Assembly: GCF_002160825.1 (NCBI RefSeq)
Contig: NZ_NFLI01000008.1
Span: forward strand, 105,242-169,241
Length of the DNA: 64,000 nucleotides
Origin: Lachnoclostridium sp. An131
Lineage (GTDB): Bacteria > Bacillota > Clostridia > Lachnospirales > Lachnospiraceae
Direction of reading: 5' to 3'
Positions 37,136-44,739 of this stretch are shown here, piece after piece; positions within the stretch are counted from its first letter, which is position 1; each line of letters opens with the position of its first letter. Under the pieces are notes generated by a model. It was not told the origin of the DNA and made no database searches. It saw nothing but the letters and a program-made list of their open reading frames with translations. Both the position numbers and the translations under genes were made by a program.

Positions 37136-37611
37136 GTGTTTTTTCTTGACAAATCAAAAAATTGCTTCTCCATTACATAATTCGTAAGAAGAATCCCCCG
37201 CCGCTCCACCTGCTGTTCCTTTACAGTCCGGTATCCTCTTTTTTCAAAAAAGGGCTTTGCCGTAACAGAAGCATGAGTCACAATCCTTCCCTGGACTGCA
37301 GACTCCAGCCGGTCGCAGAGAGCCGTGGCAATTCCTTTTCCCTGATAATCCTTATGCACATACAGACGATCCAGATAGCCGGTTCCATCCATGTCGCCAA
37401 AGCCTGCAACAATGCCCTCTGCCTCCGCCACATAAGCCGTATGCTCCAAAAAGGAACGATCCCACTGCTCCAGATCCGGCAGGCCGGGGGCCCAGGCCTG
37501 AAGCTGCTCCGGTGAATAATCTCTGGCGTTTATGGTATGAACAGTGTCATAGAACAGCTGCGCCAGCAGAGGACAATCCTGCGAGGTATAGCTTCTGATA
37601 TAAAACTTCAT
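37132..37611 (-). CDS. GNAT family N-acetyltransferase
   Basis: Acetyl-CoA-dependent acyltransferase of 159 residues. The acetyl-CoA loop is YVHKDYQGKGIATALCDRLE (motif A, Q-x-x-G-x-A). The N-terminus FYIRSYTSQDCPLLAQLFYDTVHTI and C-terminal FFEKRGYRTV are typical. It resembles the YafP-like small GNATs. The substrate is unknown. It has its own predicted promoter and a long leader of about 150 bases. Its stop codon lies inside the promoter of the ffh operon. Confidence 0.85.
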   Translation of the reverse strand: MKFYIRSYTSQDCPLLAQLFYDTVHTINARDYSPEQLQAWAPGLPDLEQWDRSFLEHTAYVAEAEGIVAGFGDMDGTGYLDRLYVHKDYQGKGIATALCDRLESAVQGRIVTHASVTAKPFFEKRGYRTVKEQQVERRGILLTNYVMEKQFFDLSRKNT

Positions 37612-37682
37612 GCTTTCGAGCCTTCCTGTTTTACTTTCTATTGAGCATATTTTTATATTCTCTTTTTTGTACCCTTCTGTGT

Positions 37683-37703
37683 TACCCTAAGTCGACAAGG
37701 GTA
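37683..37703. repeat. Near-palindrome in the GNAT leader
   Basis: A 21-base near-palindrome centred on GTCGAC, with outer arms TACCCT and AGGGTA; only the two AA pairs break symmetry. A second GTACCCTT nearby (from about 37669) could pair with the same AAGGGTA, so two alternative hairpins are possible. It may be an operator or a leader structure. Confidence 0.4.
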
Positions 37704-37771
37704 TACACGGTCAGAGCTGTTTCGGCATATATGCTCTTATCAGCTTAGTGTAAGAATATACGAAATATCCG

Positions 37772-37800
37772 CAGATAGCAAGCGTAAAATACTCTGTCAA
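37772..37800 (-). promoter_or_regulatory. Probable promoter of the GNAT gene
   Basis: TTGACA (37795-37800), 17-base spacer and TATCTG (37772-37777) on the minus strand, downstream of the terminator of the ECF operon. The resulting leader is about 150 bases and AT-rich. Confidence 0.6.
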
Positions 37801-37804
37801 CAGG

Positions 37805-37856
37805 AAAAAAAAGAGGAAGAGGCCTTGAAAATCCCTCTCCCATATTTTCAGAGGCC
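37805..37856 (-). terminator. Terminator of the ECF sigma/anti-sigma operon
   Basis: Arms 37821-37832 (GGCC, TGAAAAT) and 37844-37856 (ATTTTCA, GGCC) pair with one asymmetry. On the minus strand, eight T residues (37805-37812) follow after a short gap. It lies in the 359-base gap after the anti-sigma gene. Confidence 0.6.
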
Positions 37857-37859
37857 AGG

Positions 37860-37915
37860 CAGACGCAGGCAGGCGCTGTGATTTTTGTAAATCACAGCGC
37901 CTGCCTGGCTGTCTG
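37860..37915 (-). repeat. Long perfect hairpin without a T tract
   Basis: Arms 37866-37884 and 37889-37907 form a perfect 19-bp stem with a four-base loop, extended by five more pairs (37860-37864 with 37911-37915) across an internal loop. No T run follows on either strand. It sits 56 bases past the anti-sigma stop and could be a transcript-stabilising 3' hairpin or a small mobile repeat. Confidence 0.6.
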
Positions 37916-37970
37916 AAACTGTCCGAAGACCTCCGGGACTCTTAAATTTTCCGGGAATCTTTCTTCATTC

Positions 37971-38846
37971 CTACTTCTCCGGAATTTCCTTCGCCATTCC
38001 CATAGACACCTGGAATTCCACAGCTCCATCATAATCCCTTTGAAGCTCAGAGAGCCTGTTTTCTGCCTCTTCCTCCGAGGAAAATTCTCCAATTGTCAGA
38101 ATGAAGCTGCCTGCCTGGGTCTTTACCTGGGCCGGATCCTCTGCCTGATACTTCTTCAGCAGCTCCTCCAGCCTCTGATCCTGCCCCAGTCCCTCTGTCC
38201 GCAGATAATACACCTGCTGCTCCGGAGCCTTCTCCCCTGCCGCATAATAGGCGTCCTGAAACAGCCGGATAGAAAGCATCCCCGGGAAAATCTGTTCCAC
38301 TACCTCATAATCATACAGGCGATCCAGCACCATTACAAAGCTGATTTTCTCTTTTTCAGGGGAAAGGATTCTGTAGACATCTGCGACGCCCTTCATCTCC
38401 CTGATCTGGCTTTCCAGCTTTTCATACTCTTCCTCTGTCAGACTCTCAAGTGTCAGGGTAATTCTGGAAGGAGCAGAATAATGCTGAGCCGTGTAAGGCG
38501 CCACAGTGTCTGTCGTACGTCCGTCATTTATAAAATGAATCACCAGCTCGTTGTCCTGTATCTCAGCCTGTATATCCTCATGAAGCGTCTGTTCGCCTCC
38601 GCTGCCTGCGTGAAGCGCCCGGACAAACTCGCCCAGTATCGGGATTTCACTGGCATATGCATACAGGGACGGGATATTCGCGCTGCACAAAAGAAGCGCA
38701 AACACAGCCGCTGCCGCCGTAAGAGAACGCGCGGCATACTGTCTTCTTTTTATCCTCTTTGCCCGGCCCATTCCACTGTATATTGCCTGTACAAGTCTGT
38801 CGTCAGGCACCTCGATATTTTCGTACGCGAATTTCTCTGTATTCAT
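37971..38846 (-). CDS. Probable anti-sigma factor (DUF4179-like) with SPOR-like C-terminus
   Basis: Single-pass membrane protein, 291 residues, encoded directly after an ECF sigma factor, as anti-sigma factors are. A cytoplasmic N-terminus (~1-40) precedes one transmembrane helix (~42-64). A motif SEIPILGEFVRAL, like that of DUF4179 proteins, follows. The exported region has two beta/alpha repeats. The last ~45 residues (GSFILTIGEFSSEEEAENRL) resemble a SPOR domain, which binds denuded peptidoglycan glycans. If so, the protein could sense wall state. That link is inference. TGGAGG precedes the ATG. Confidence 0.65.
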   Translation of the reverse strand: MNTEKFAYENIEVPDDRLVQAIYSGMGRAKRIKRRQYAARSLTAAAAVFALLLCSANIPSLYAYASEIPILGEFVRALHAGSGGEQTLHEDIQAEIQDNELVIHFINDGRTTDTVAPYTAQHYSAPSRITLTLESLTEEEYEKLESQIREMKGVADVYRILSPEKEKISFVMVLDRLYDYEVVEQIFPGMLSIRLFQDAYYAAGEKAPEQQVYYLRTEGLGQDQRLEELLKKYQAEDPAQVKTQAGSFILTIGEFSSEEEAENRLSELQRDYDGAVEFQVSMGMAKEIPEK

Positions 38847-38849
38847 TTT

Positions 38850-39362
38850 CTAACCTCCAGTCATGTGCTGTTTCATTTTTCCCAGCGCCCGGTAAGACCG
38901 TGATTTCACTGTGCTCTCCGGTATTTTCAGCATTTCCGCAATTTCCCGGAAATTATAGGACTCAAAATAACGCAGCACAATATAGGTCCGTTCCTCCGGA
39001 TCAAGCAGGTCCATCGCGTTGTAGAGATCGAAAAGCGTTTCTCTGTCAGGCTCCTCCGGCTGTCTGCCTTTCCAATCCCTCTCCTCCGGGTATCCGCCTG
39101 AATCCTCTGGCAAGGCTGTCAGGCGGGAATTTTTCCGTATAAAATCAATCGATGTATTCACAATGATCCTTGTCATCCAGGTTACCAGGTGCTCTGCTTC
39201 ATCCAGCTCCTTCAGATGAATCAGTCCTTTGCAGGTCGCCTCGCTGATGATATCCAGAGCATCCTGTTCATTTTTTACATAACTGTAGGCAATGCAGTAA
39301 AAACGCTTACGGTTCTCCATCATTTTTTCCGCAAATTCGTGTTTTCCCAAATGCCGTTTCAT
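38850..39362 (-). CDS. ECF-type RNA polymerase sigma factor
   Basis: Group 4 sigma-70 factor, 170 residues. Region 2 contains FYCIAYSYVKNEQDALDIISEA and LVTWMTRIIVNTSIDFIRK. Region 4 is LDPEERTYIVLRYFESYNFREIAEMLKIPESTVKSR with a clear helix-turn-helix. It is followed after three bases by the anti-sigma gene and preceded by a lipoprotein gene in the same orientation. Sequence and context resemble SigV/ECF30-type systems, but target promoters are not evident. Confidence 0.92.
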   Translation of the reverse strand: MKRHLGKHEFAEKMMENRKRFYCIAYSYVKNEQDALDIISEATCKGLIHLKELDEAEHLVTWMTRIIVNTSIDFIRKNSRLTALPEDSGGYPEERDWKGRQPEEPDRETLFDLYNAMDLLDPEERTYIVLRYFESYNFREIAEMLKIPESTVKSRSYRALGKMKQHMTGG

Positions 39363-39405
39363 GGGCTGCTCTCCGAACGTATAGTTTCCCTGCCTGAGCC
39401 TGGCG

Positions 39406-40122
39406 CTACTCTCCCGCCGGCTCCAGCGTCAGATAGTTCCCTGTCTGCATATCGTCTGCCAGATCATTGCAGAGAATAGCCACTCCCTGGAGATTTTCCA
39501 GATCGCTTACCAGCTCTGCGTCTGATACATTTGTATAAACTCCGTCCGCGCAGGTGAGCTCCACATATTCAGCTCCCGCTCCGCCGCCGGAACGCTCCAG
39601 AACCAGATTCTTCGGTCCCCCCTCTTCATTATCAACTACTATGACAGGCATATTGACAAGCGTAAACGCCTGCTTTACAGTAAGAGCGCCATCCTGCTCT
39701 GCACACCAGAGAGCGGAAGAACCGCCGGTGCCGCTTGTATAGCTGCCGACCACAACGGCAAAGATCTCATTTTCTCCGTCACTGTCCAGATCTACGTAAT
39801 CATAATAGTACCGGGAATCTGCCAGCTCATAATCCGGAATCTCATAATATTCTGCAATCAGCTTTCGGAGCTCCTCATTGGGCTCTGTCTCAGCTTTCTG
39901 CCGCTCTACACCTGCCGGGAGCCAGTCAAAAGCGCCTGAAACATCCGGCTGTTCCCCTTCCGCCGCTGCATTTTCCAAATCTGTATCCATAGCTTCCGCC
40001 TGGGAGCTGTCTTTTACTGCTTCTGTTTTCACTGTGCTGCTGTTGCTTGTTCCGCCTGTGCAGCCTGCCAGAAATACAAGTCCTGCTGCTGCCATCCATA
40101 TTACTGCTGTGTTCTTTTTCAT
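39406..40122 (-). CDS. Lipoprotein of unknown function with EF-hand-like loop
   Basis: Exported lipoprotein, 238 residues. Its signal peptide ends in the lipobox LAGC (VFLAGCTGG), followed by a Ser/Thr/Glu-rich linker. The mature domain includes YVDLDSDGENEIFAVVVG, a DxDxDG calcium-loop motif seen in dockerin and VCBS-like repeats, and a Gly-rich GSYTSGTGG. It is the first gene of the three-gene unit with the ECF sigma and anti-sigma, 43 bases upstream of the sigma gene. No enzyme motif is seen. Confidence 0.7.
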   Translation of the reverse strand: MKKNTAVIWMAAAGLVFLAGCTGGTSNSSTVKTEAVKDSSQAEAMDTDLENAAAEGEQPDVSGAFDWLPAGVERQKAETEPNEELRKLIAEYYEIPDYELADSRYYYDYVDLDSDGENEIFAVVVGSYTSGTGGSSALWCAEQDGALTVKQAFTLVNMPVIVVDNEEGGPKNLVLERSGGGAGAEYVELTCADGVYTNVSDAELVSDLENLQGVAILCNDLADDMQTGNYLTLEPAGE

Positions 40123-40155
40123 AAATCTTTCTCCTTTTTCTTTGTCTTATAACTA

Positions 40156-40183
40156 TTAGACGGATGAAGGATTCATTTAGACG
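40156..40183. promoter_or_regulatory. Direct repeats TTAGACG spaced by 21 bp
   Basis: TTAGACG occurs at 40156-40162 and 40177-40183, exactly two helical turns apart, with ATGAA/TTCAT half-palindrome between them. They lie 34-61 bases upstream of the lipoprotein ATG, overlapping the expected -35 of a minus-strand TATAAG box. They look like a regulator binding site for the ECF operon or the divergent DUF1349 gene. Confidence 0.45.
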
Positions 40184-40231
40184 AGGGTTTTTGCAAATTT
40201 TTTAATTTTTTTCTCCCTGCGGCCCGTTTCA

Positions 40232-40240
40232 TGTTATACT
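40232..40240 (+). promoter_or_regulatory. Extended -10 promoter of the DUF1349 gene
   Basis: TGTTATACT on the plus strand is an extended -10 element (TGnTATACT). No good -35 is present, as is common with extended -10 promoters. Transcription would start near 40247, about 33 bases before the ATG, with GGAGG between. Confidence 0.6.
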
Positions 40241-40279
40241 AAGGCCAGAATACCAGTAAAACTCCCGGAGGTAAGCAGG

Positions 40280-40903
40280 ATGGATTTTGATGTAAACAAG
40301 CTGTACTGGACAAGAAACCCCGAACGTTTCTCGATTGAAAAGGACCGGATCGAGATTATCACCGAACCTCACACGGATCTGTGGCAGCGGACCTATTATC
40401 ATTTCCGCAACGATAACGCTCCTGTCCTGCAGATGAAAACACGTGACAAATATTTTTCCTTTATTGTAAAGACGGAATTTGAGGACAGCCATCACCGCTT
40501 TGACCAGTGCGGGATCGTTCTCTATCTGGACAGTGAGAACTGGCTGAAGAGCTCTGTAGAATACGAAAACGAAGTCTTCCAGCATCTGGGAAGCGTGGTC
40601 ACCAACCATGGCTATTCCGACTGGGCCACGACGGAAATCAGCGCCTCCACCAAATCCATGTGGTACAGGCTGAGCCGCCGGGAAAGCGATTTCTGTATCG
40701 AATGCTCTGAGGATGGAATTCACTTTCACCAGATGCGCATCTGCCATATGTGGGAAGCCGGAGGCGAGGTCTCTTTCGGCGTCTACGCCTGCAGCCCCGA
40801 GGACTCCTCCTTCCGGGCTGCCTTTACCCAGATGAAGCTGACTGAATGCCAGTGGCGCGCCCACGACGGTCAGGCTCCCGACACCGGGAATTTTTTTCTC
40901 TGA
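40280..40903 (+). CDS. DUF1349 domain protein (concanavalin A-like fold)
   Basis: Protein of 207 residues of the DUF1349/YwaF-like family, with a concanavalin A-like lectin/glucanase jelly-roll fold. Recognisable segments are LWQRTYYHFRNDNAPVLQM, FDQCGIVLYLDSENWLKSSVEY, VVTNHGYSDWATTEI, and FGVYACSPEDSSFRAAFTQM. No signal peptide is present, so it is probably cytoplasmic. The function is unknown; relatives are annotated as regulators of unknown type. CGGAGGTAAG precedes the ATG. Confidence 0.88.
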   Translation: MDFDVNKLYWTRNPERFSIEKDRIEIITEPHTDLWQRTYYHFRNDNAPVLQMKTRDKYFSFIVKTEFEDSHHRFDQCGIVLYLDSENWLKSSVEYENEVFQHLGSVVTNHGYSDWATTEISASTKSMWYRLSRRESDFCIECSEDGIHFHQMRICHMWEAGGEVSFGVYACSPEDSSFRAAFTQMKLTECQWRAHDGQAPDTGNFFL

Positions 40904-41564
40904 ACTGCCTCTTCCGGAATATGCTGCAGACATCCCACAAGCTGATTCTGCAGCTGAGACTGAAACGGAGCAAACGGACGCCGGAGAAACAAAGAAGGTC
41001 TATGACCTGAATACATACGGCTCCATCGAAGAGAAGCAGCAGGAATTTTTCTCCGATGAAACCGGAAAAATGAACTATTATTACACTCTGGAGGAATACT
41101 TTTTCAGCGAAGCCGTTCCCAATGCTTCTGTCCTGAACCAGGCGCTCCGGCAGATCTACGCGGAGTACGAAGCGGCCTATCTGGAAACAGCCCAGTCGGT
41201 CAAATCCGGTTCCAACGATTTTTTAAATACACCTTTTTCCCTGCTGAAAATCCTGTCGCTTTCCTACGTTGGTGAGGATTATGTCAGTCTCCGGATCAAC
41301 AATGTATCCTATTACGGAGGCGCAAACCCCGATTCATACTGCGACGGAATTACTCTGAACTGTGAGACCGGAGAACTGGTAACCCCCTCTCAGATCACCG
41401 GAATCAGCGACACTGAGCTTCTGCAGGAAATAAGCAGCGCCATGGGACTTAGTGGTGCCGCAGGCTGGGATGACCTTGACTTCTATCTGACAGATACAGA
41501 AATTGTCTTTTTCTATCGTGTGCCAAATTTCTGGGAAGAGGTCCGGCTCCCAAGGCAGGCTTGA
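40904..41564 (+). pseudogene. Remnant of an RsiV/DUF3298-like exported protein
   Basis: An open frame runs from inside the end of the DUF1349 gene to 41564. It has no ATG, GTG or TTG before 41070, although its upstream part (PEYAADIPQADSAAETETEQ) looks like the acidic linker that follows a signal peptide. The frame continues through YDLNTYGSIEEKQQEFFSD and NYYYTLEEYFFSEAVPNASV. It ends at 41564, where the C-terminal DUF3298 part would be expected to go on. Codon use is protein-like. It seems to have lost its signal peptide and its end. A translated 164-residue product from 41070 cannot be excluded, but the ribosome site is weak. Confidence 0.6.
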
Positions 41565-41620
41565 CTTTTTCGGAAAACCTTCCAGAGAGGCCGGGATAAA
41601 TCAGGCGGGGCTGCACACCT

Positions 41621-42802
41621 TTATCCTACCACAATCAGCTCCGCCGTCTCAATAGCCTTATCCACCATCTCGTCGATCTTCTCGGCAAGCTTCAGCTCAG
41701 AGCGCTTAATTACGTTGATATTCGGCTTCGTCACCGGATGCTTTGCCACGAAAATCGTGCAGCAGTCCTCGAAGGGCTGAATGGAAGTCTCGTAGGTGTC
41801 GATCTGCTTTGAGATCGTAACGATATCTTCCTTGTCAAAGGCGATCAGGGGACGGAACACCGGCATCGTGCAGACCTCGTTGGTCGCCGCCAGGCTGGGA
41901 ACCGTCTGGCTTGCCACCTGGCCGATGCTCTCGCCGGTAATCAGGCCGAGGCAGCCTGTCTTTTCCGCAATCCGCTCCGCGATCCGCATCATGTAGCGGC
42001 GCATGATGATAGTCAGCTCGTCATGAGGGCACTTTTCATAGATATAAAGCTGGATGTCTGTAAAGTTCACCACATACAGGTAGATGGGGCCTGTATACCG
42101 GGACACCTTTTCCGCCAGATCCACCACCTTCTGCTTCGCGCGCTCACTGGTATAGGGCGGCGCATGGAAATAGACCGCGTCGATCTTGACGCCGCGCTTT
42201 GCCACCATATAGCCTGCCACCGGGCTGTCGATGCCGCCGGAGAGCAGAAGCATGGATTTTCCGTTGGTTCCCACCGGCATACCGCCCGGACCGGGAATCA
42301 CATCGGAATACAGGTAAATCTTCTCACGGACCTCCACGTGCAGCATCAGATCCGGCTCATGTACATCCACCCTCATATTCGGGAAGGCGTCCAGAATCTT
42401 CGCGCCAAGCTCCGCGTTCATCTCCATGGAAGCCATGGGATAGGTTTTGCGGGCACGCTTTGCGTGAACCTTAAAGGTTTTGTCACAGTCCCCGCCGTAC
42501 CGCTCTTTCAGATAGGACACCACGTCCTCTCCCAGCTTCTCGAAGCCCTGGTCTTCCAGAATCACCACCGGGCAGATTCCCACGATACCGAATACCCGGC
42601 GCATGGCGTCCACCGCGTCGTCGTAGTCATATTCTCCCTTAGCCTCCGCATAGATACGGCCCTGCTCCTTGGTTACACGGAACTCTCCTTCCACCTGTTT
42701 TAAGGCGTGGCGGATCTGGGCCACCAGCGCATCCTCAAACAGATAGCGGTTCTTGCCCTTGATTCCGATTTCTCCATATTTAATCAAAAATGCGTGAAAC
42801 AT
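41621..42802 (-). CDS. thiI: tRNA 4-thiouridine sulfurtransferase ThiI
   Basis: Adenylates U8 of tRNA and inserts sulfur; also used in thiamine synthesis. The protein has 393 residues. The N-terminus FHAFLIKYGEIGIKGKNRYLFE leads into the THUMP domain. The PP-loop is MLLLSGGIDSPVAGYMVAKRG. The C-terminal segment IQPFEDCCTIFVAKHPVTKP holds a conserved cysteine pair. It lacks a rhodanese domain, as in most Firmicutes, where the adjacent cysteine desulfurase supplies sulfur. Confidence 0.97.
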   Translation of the reverse strand: MFHAFLIKYGEIGIKGKNRYLFEDALVAQIRHALKQVEGEFRVTKEQGRIYAEAKGEYDYDDAVDAMRRVFGIVGICPVVILEDQGFEKLGEDVVSYLKERYGGDCDKTFKVHAKRARKTYPMASMEMNAELGAKILDAFPNMRVDVHEPDLMLHVEVREKIYLYSDVIPGPGGMPVGTNGKSMLLLSGGIDSPVAGYMVAKRGVKIDAVYFHAPPYTSERAKQKVVDLAEKVSRYTGPIYLYVVNFTDIQLYIYEKCPHDELTIIMRRYMMRIAERIAEKTGCLGLITGESIGQVASQTVPSLAATNEVCTMPVFRPLIAFDKEDIVTISKQIDTYETSIQPFEDCCTIFVAKHPVTKPNINVIKRSELKLAEKIDEMVDKAIETAELIVVG

Positions 42803-42830
42803 CTCTTTCCCCTTTCTCTTATTCCCGTCC

Positions 42831-43985
42831 CTATCTCCGGGTAAACCGCCGCAGAACCGGCAGAAGCTCCCGTAAGGATTCCAGCGTGTAATCCAGCTCT
42901 TCCTTTGTGGTAAACTCGCTGAAGCTGAAGCGAATCGTGGAATCCAGAAGCTCTCTCTTCACTCCGATAGCCGTCAGCGTTCCGCTGACCGCCGGGTGAT
43001 TGGAGGAACAGGCAGAACCCGAGGACACATAAATCCCCTTATCCTCCAGCGCATGGAGAAGCACCTCGCTCCGCACCCCTGCAAAGCTTACGCTGACGAT
43101 ATGGGGCGCCCCTTCTCTTCCCTGAGGCCCGTTTACCGTGGTTCCTTCCAGCTTTCTGATTTCCCCGATAAAGTATTCACGAAGGGTATACAGGCGTTCT
43201 GTCTTCTCTCCGAAGTCTGTGTAACACTCTTTTACCGCCTCCGCAAGTCCCGCGATGCCCGGCACATTTTCCGTGCCGGAACGCAGATCCTTTTGCTGTC
43301 CGCCGCCAAACAGAATCGGCCGGATCTTCACATGGCTGTCCACATAGAGAAGACCCATTCCTTTCGGCCCATGGATCTTATGTCCGCTGACGCTTAACAG
43401 ATCGATTCCCTGCTTTTTCGGATAAATGCGGAATTTTCCAAAGGCCTGCACCGCGTCCACATGGAACAGAATCTTTCGGTTCCGCTTTTTTAACAGGGCG
43501 CCGATTTCCTCTATGGGCTGCACCGAACCAATCTCGTTATTTACATACATGACAGAGACAAGAATCGTCTCGTCACAGAGGGCTTCTTCCAGATCGGACA
43601 GGCGCACCACGCCCCTTTCATCCACCGGAAGATAGGTCACACGGAAGCCCTCCTCCTCCAGCTCCTTCATCGTGTTCAGGACAGCCGGATGCTCAAAACA
43701 GGTGGTAATCAGATGATTTCCCGCCCGGCGGTTTGCCCGGGCGCAGCCCATGAGAGCCAGATTGTCGCTCTCCGTGCCGCCGGAGGTGAAATAAAGCTCC
43801 TTTTCTTCCACCTTCAGATTGCGGGCGATAAGCTTCACCGCCTCCCGCACATATTTCTCAGCATCCACGCCCTTATTGTGAAGGGAAGATGGATTCCCGT
43901 AATGCTCTGTCATAATTTCATACATCAGCTTTGCCGCGCCCTCGTAGCAGCGGGTCGTAGCCGAATTGTCCAAATATACTTCCAT
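42831..43985 (-). CDS. Cysteine desulfurase (NifS/NifZ type, ThiI partner)
   Basis: PLP enzyme, 384 residues, that takes sulfur from cysteine and passes it to ThiI. The N-terminus VYLDNSATTRCYEGAAKLM is typical. The PLP lysine lies in LSVSGHKIHGPKGMGLLYV. The persulfide cysteine is in YVSSGSACSSNHPAVSGTL. The short cysteine loop marks it as a NifS-like class II-related form dedicated to tRNA thiolation. It lies 28 bases upstream of thiI and two bases after rsmE. Confidence 0.95.
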   Translation of the reverse strand: MEVYLDNSATTRCYEGAAKLMYEIMTEHYGNPSSLHNKGVDAEKYVREAVKLIARNLKVEEKELYFTSGGTESDNLALMGCARANRRAGNHLITTCFEHPAVLNTMKELEEEGFRVTYLPVDERGVVRLSDLEEALCDETILVSVMYVNNEIGSVQPIEEIGALLKKRNRKILFHVDAVQAFGKFRIYPKKQGIDLLSVSGHKIHGPKGMGLLYVDSHVKIRPILFGGGQQKDLRSGTENVPGIAGLAEAVKECYTDFGEKTERLYTLREYFIGEIRKLEGTTVNGPQGREGAPHIVSVSFAGVRSEVLLHALEDKGIYVSSGSACSSNHPAVSGTLTAIGVKRELLDSTIRFSFSEFTTKEELDYTLESLRELLPVLRRFTRR

Positions 43986-43987
43986 AA

Positions 43988-44725
43988 CTACTCCTCCAGC
44001 AGATAGCCAAGCATGGCCATCACAGCCATGCCTGCCGTCTCCGTCCGCAGGATGCGTCTTCCCAGGGTAATGGGCTTTGCTCCCGCCGCCATGGCCTTCT
44101 CTACCTCTTCTTCCTCAAATCCGCCCTCCGGGCCGATAAATATTCCAATGGAGGATCCGGAAGGAATGCCGCCCAGAACCTCTCTGGTATGGGCCATATT
44201 TTCTGCCCTCTCATAAGGAATCAGGCAGACGTCAAGCTTTTCTGCCTCCTCCAGGGCTTCCCGAAAGCTCATCACGCCGGAAATCTCCGGAATCACGCCG
44301 CGCCCCGACTGCTTGGCCGCGCTCTCAGAGATTCCCGTCCAGCGCTTTCTGCGGCTTTCTTCCTTTTTCGCATCCAGCTTCACGACCGTCCGTCTCGTAG
44401 ACACCGGAACGATCCGGGATACGCCCAGCTCCACGCATTTCTGCACAATAAAATCCATCTTGTCACTCTTGGGCAGCCCCTGAAACAGAGTGACGGCAGA
44501 CGGAAGCTCTGCGCTTCCATCCAGCTTCCAGCAGATTTCGGCCCGCACCTCGTCCTCTCTGATTTCCCGCAGAAGGCAGCGGTATTCGCTCCCCTGTCCG
44601 TCCGCAATCAGGATCTCCTCTCCCGTCCGCATCCGAAGGACGTTCCGGATGTGATTGATATCCGGTCCGGTTATGACAATCTCTTTCTCTCCGATCTGAG
44701 ACGGATCCGCAAAAAAACGATGCAT
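43988..44725 (-). CDS. rsmE: 16S rRNA (uracil1498-N3)-methyltransferase RsmE
   Basis: SPOUT-class rRNA methyltransferase, 245 residues. The PUA-like N-terminus reads HRFFADPSQIGEKEIVITG. The knot region has SIGIFIGPEGGFEEEEVEKAM and ITLGRRILRTETAGMAVMAML, typical of RsmE. The ATG at 44725 has AAGGGG about nine bases upstream. A longer frame to 44773 would overlap prmA and is not supported. It follows prmA by 14 bases, the usual pair. Confidence 0.95.
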   Translation of the reverse strand: MHRFFADPSQIGEKEIVITGPDINHIRNVLRMRTGEEILIADGQGSEYRCLLREIREDEVRAEICWKLDGSAELPSAVTLFQGLPKSDKMDFIVQKCVELGVSRIVPVSTRRTVVKLDAKKEESRRKRWTGISESAAKQSGRGVIPEISGVMSFREALEEAEKLDVCLIPYERAENMAHTREVLGGIPSGSSIGIFIGPEGGFEEEEVEKAMAAGAKPITLGRRILRTETAGMAVMAMLGYLLEE

Positions 44726-44739
44726 ATCCAAAAACCCCT

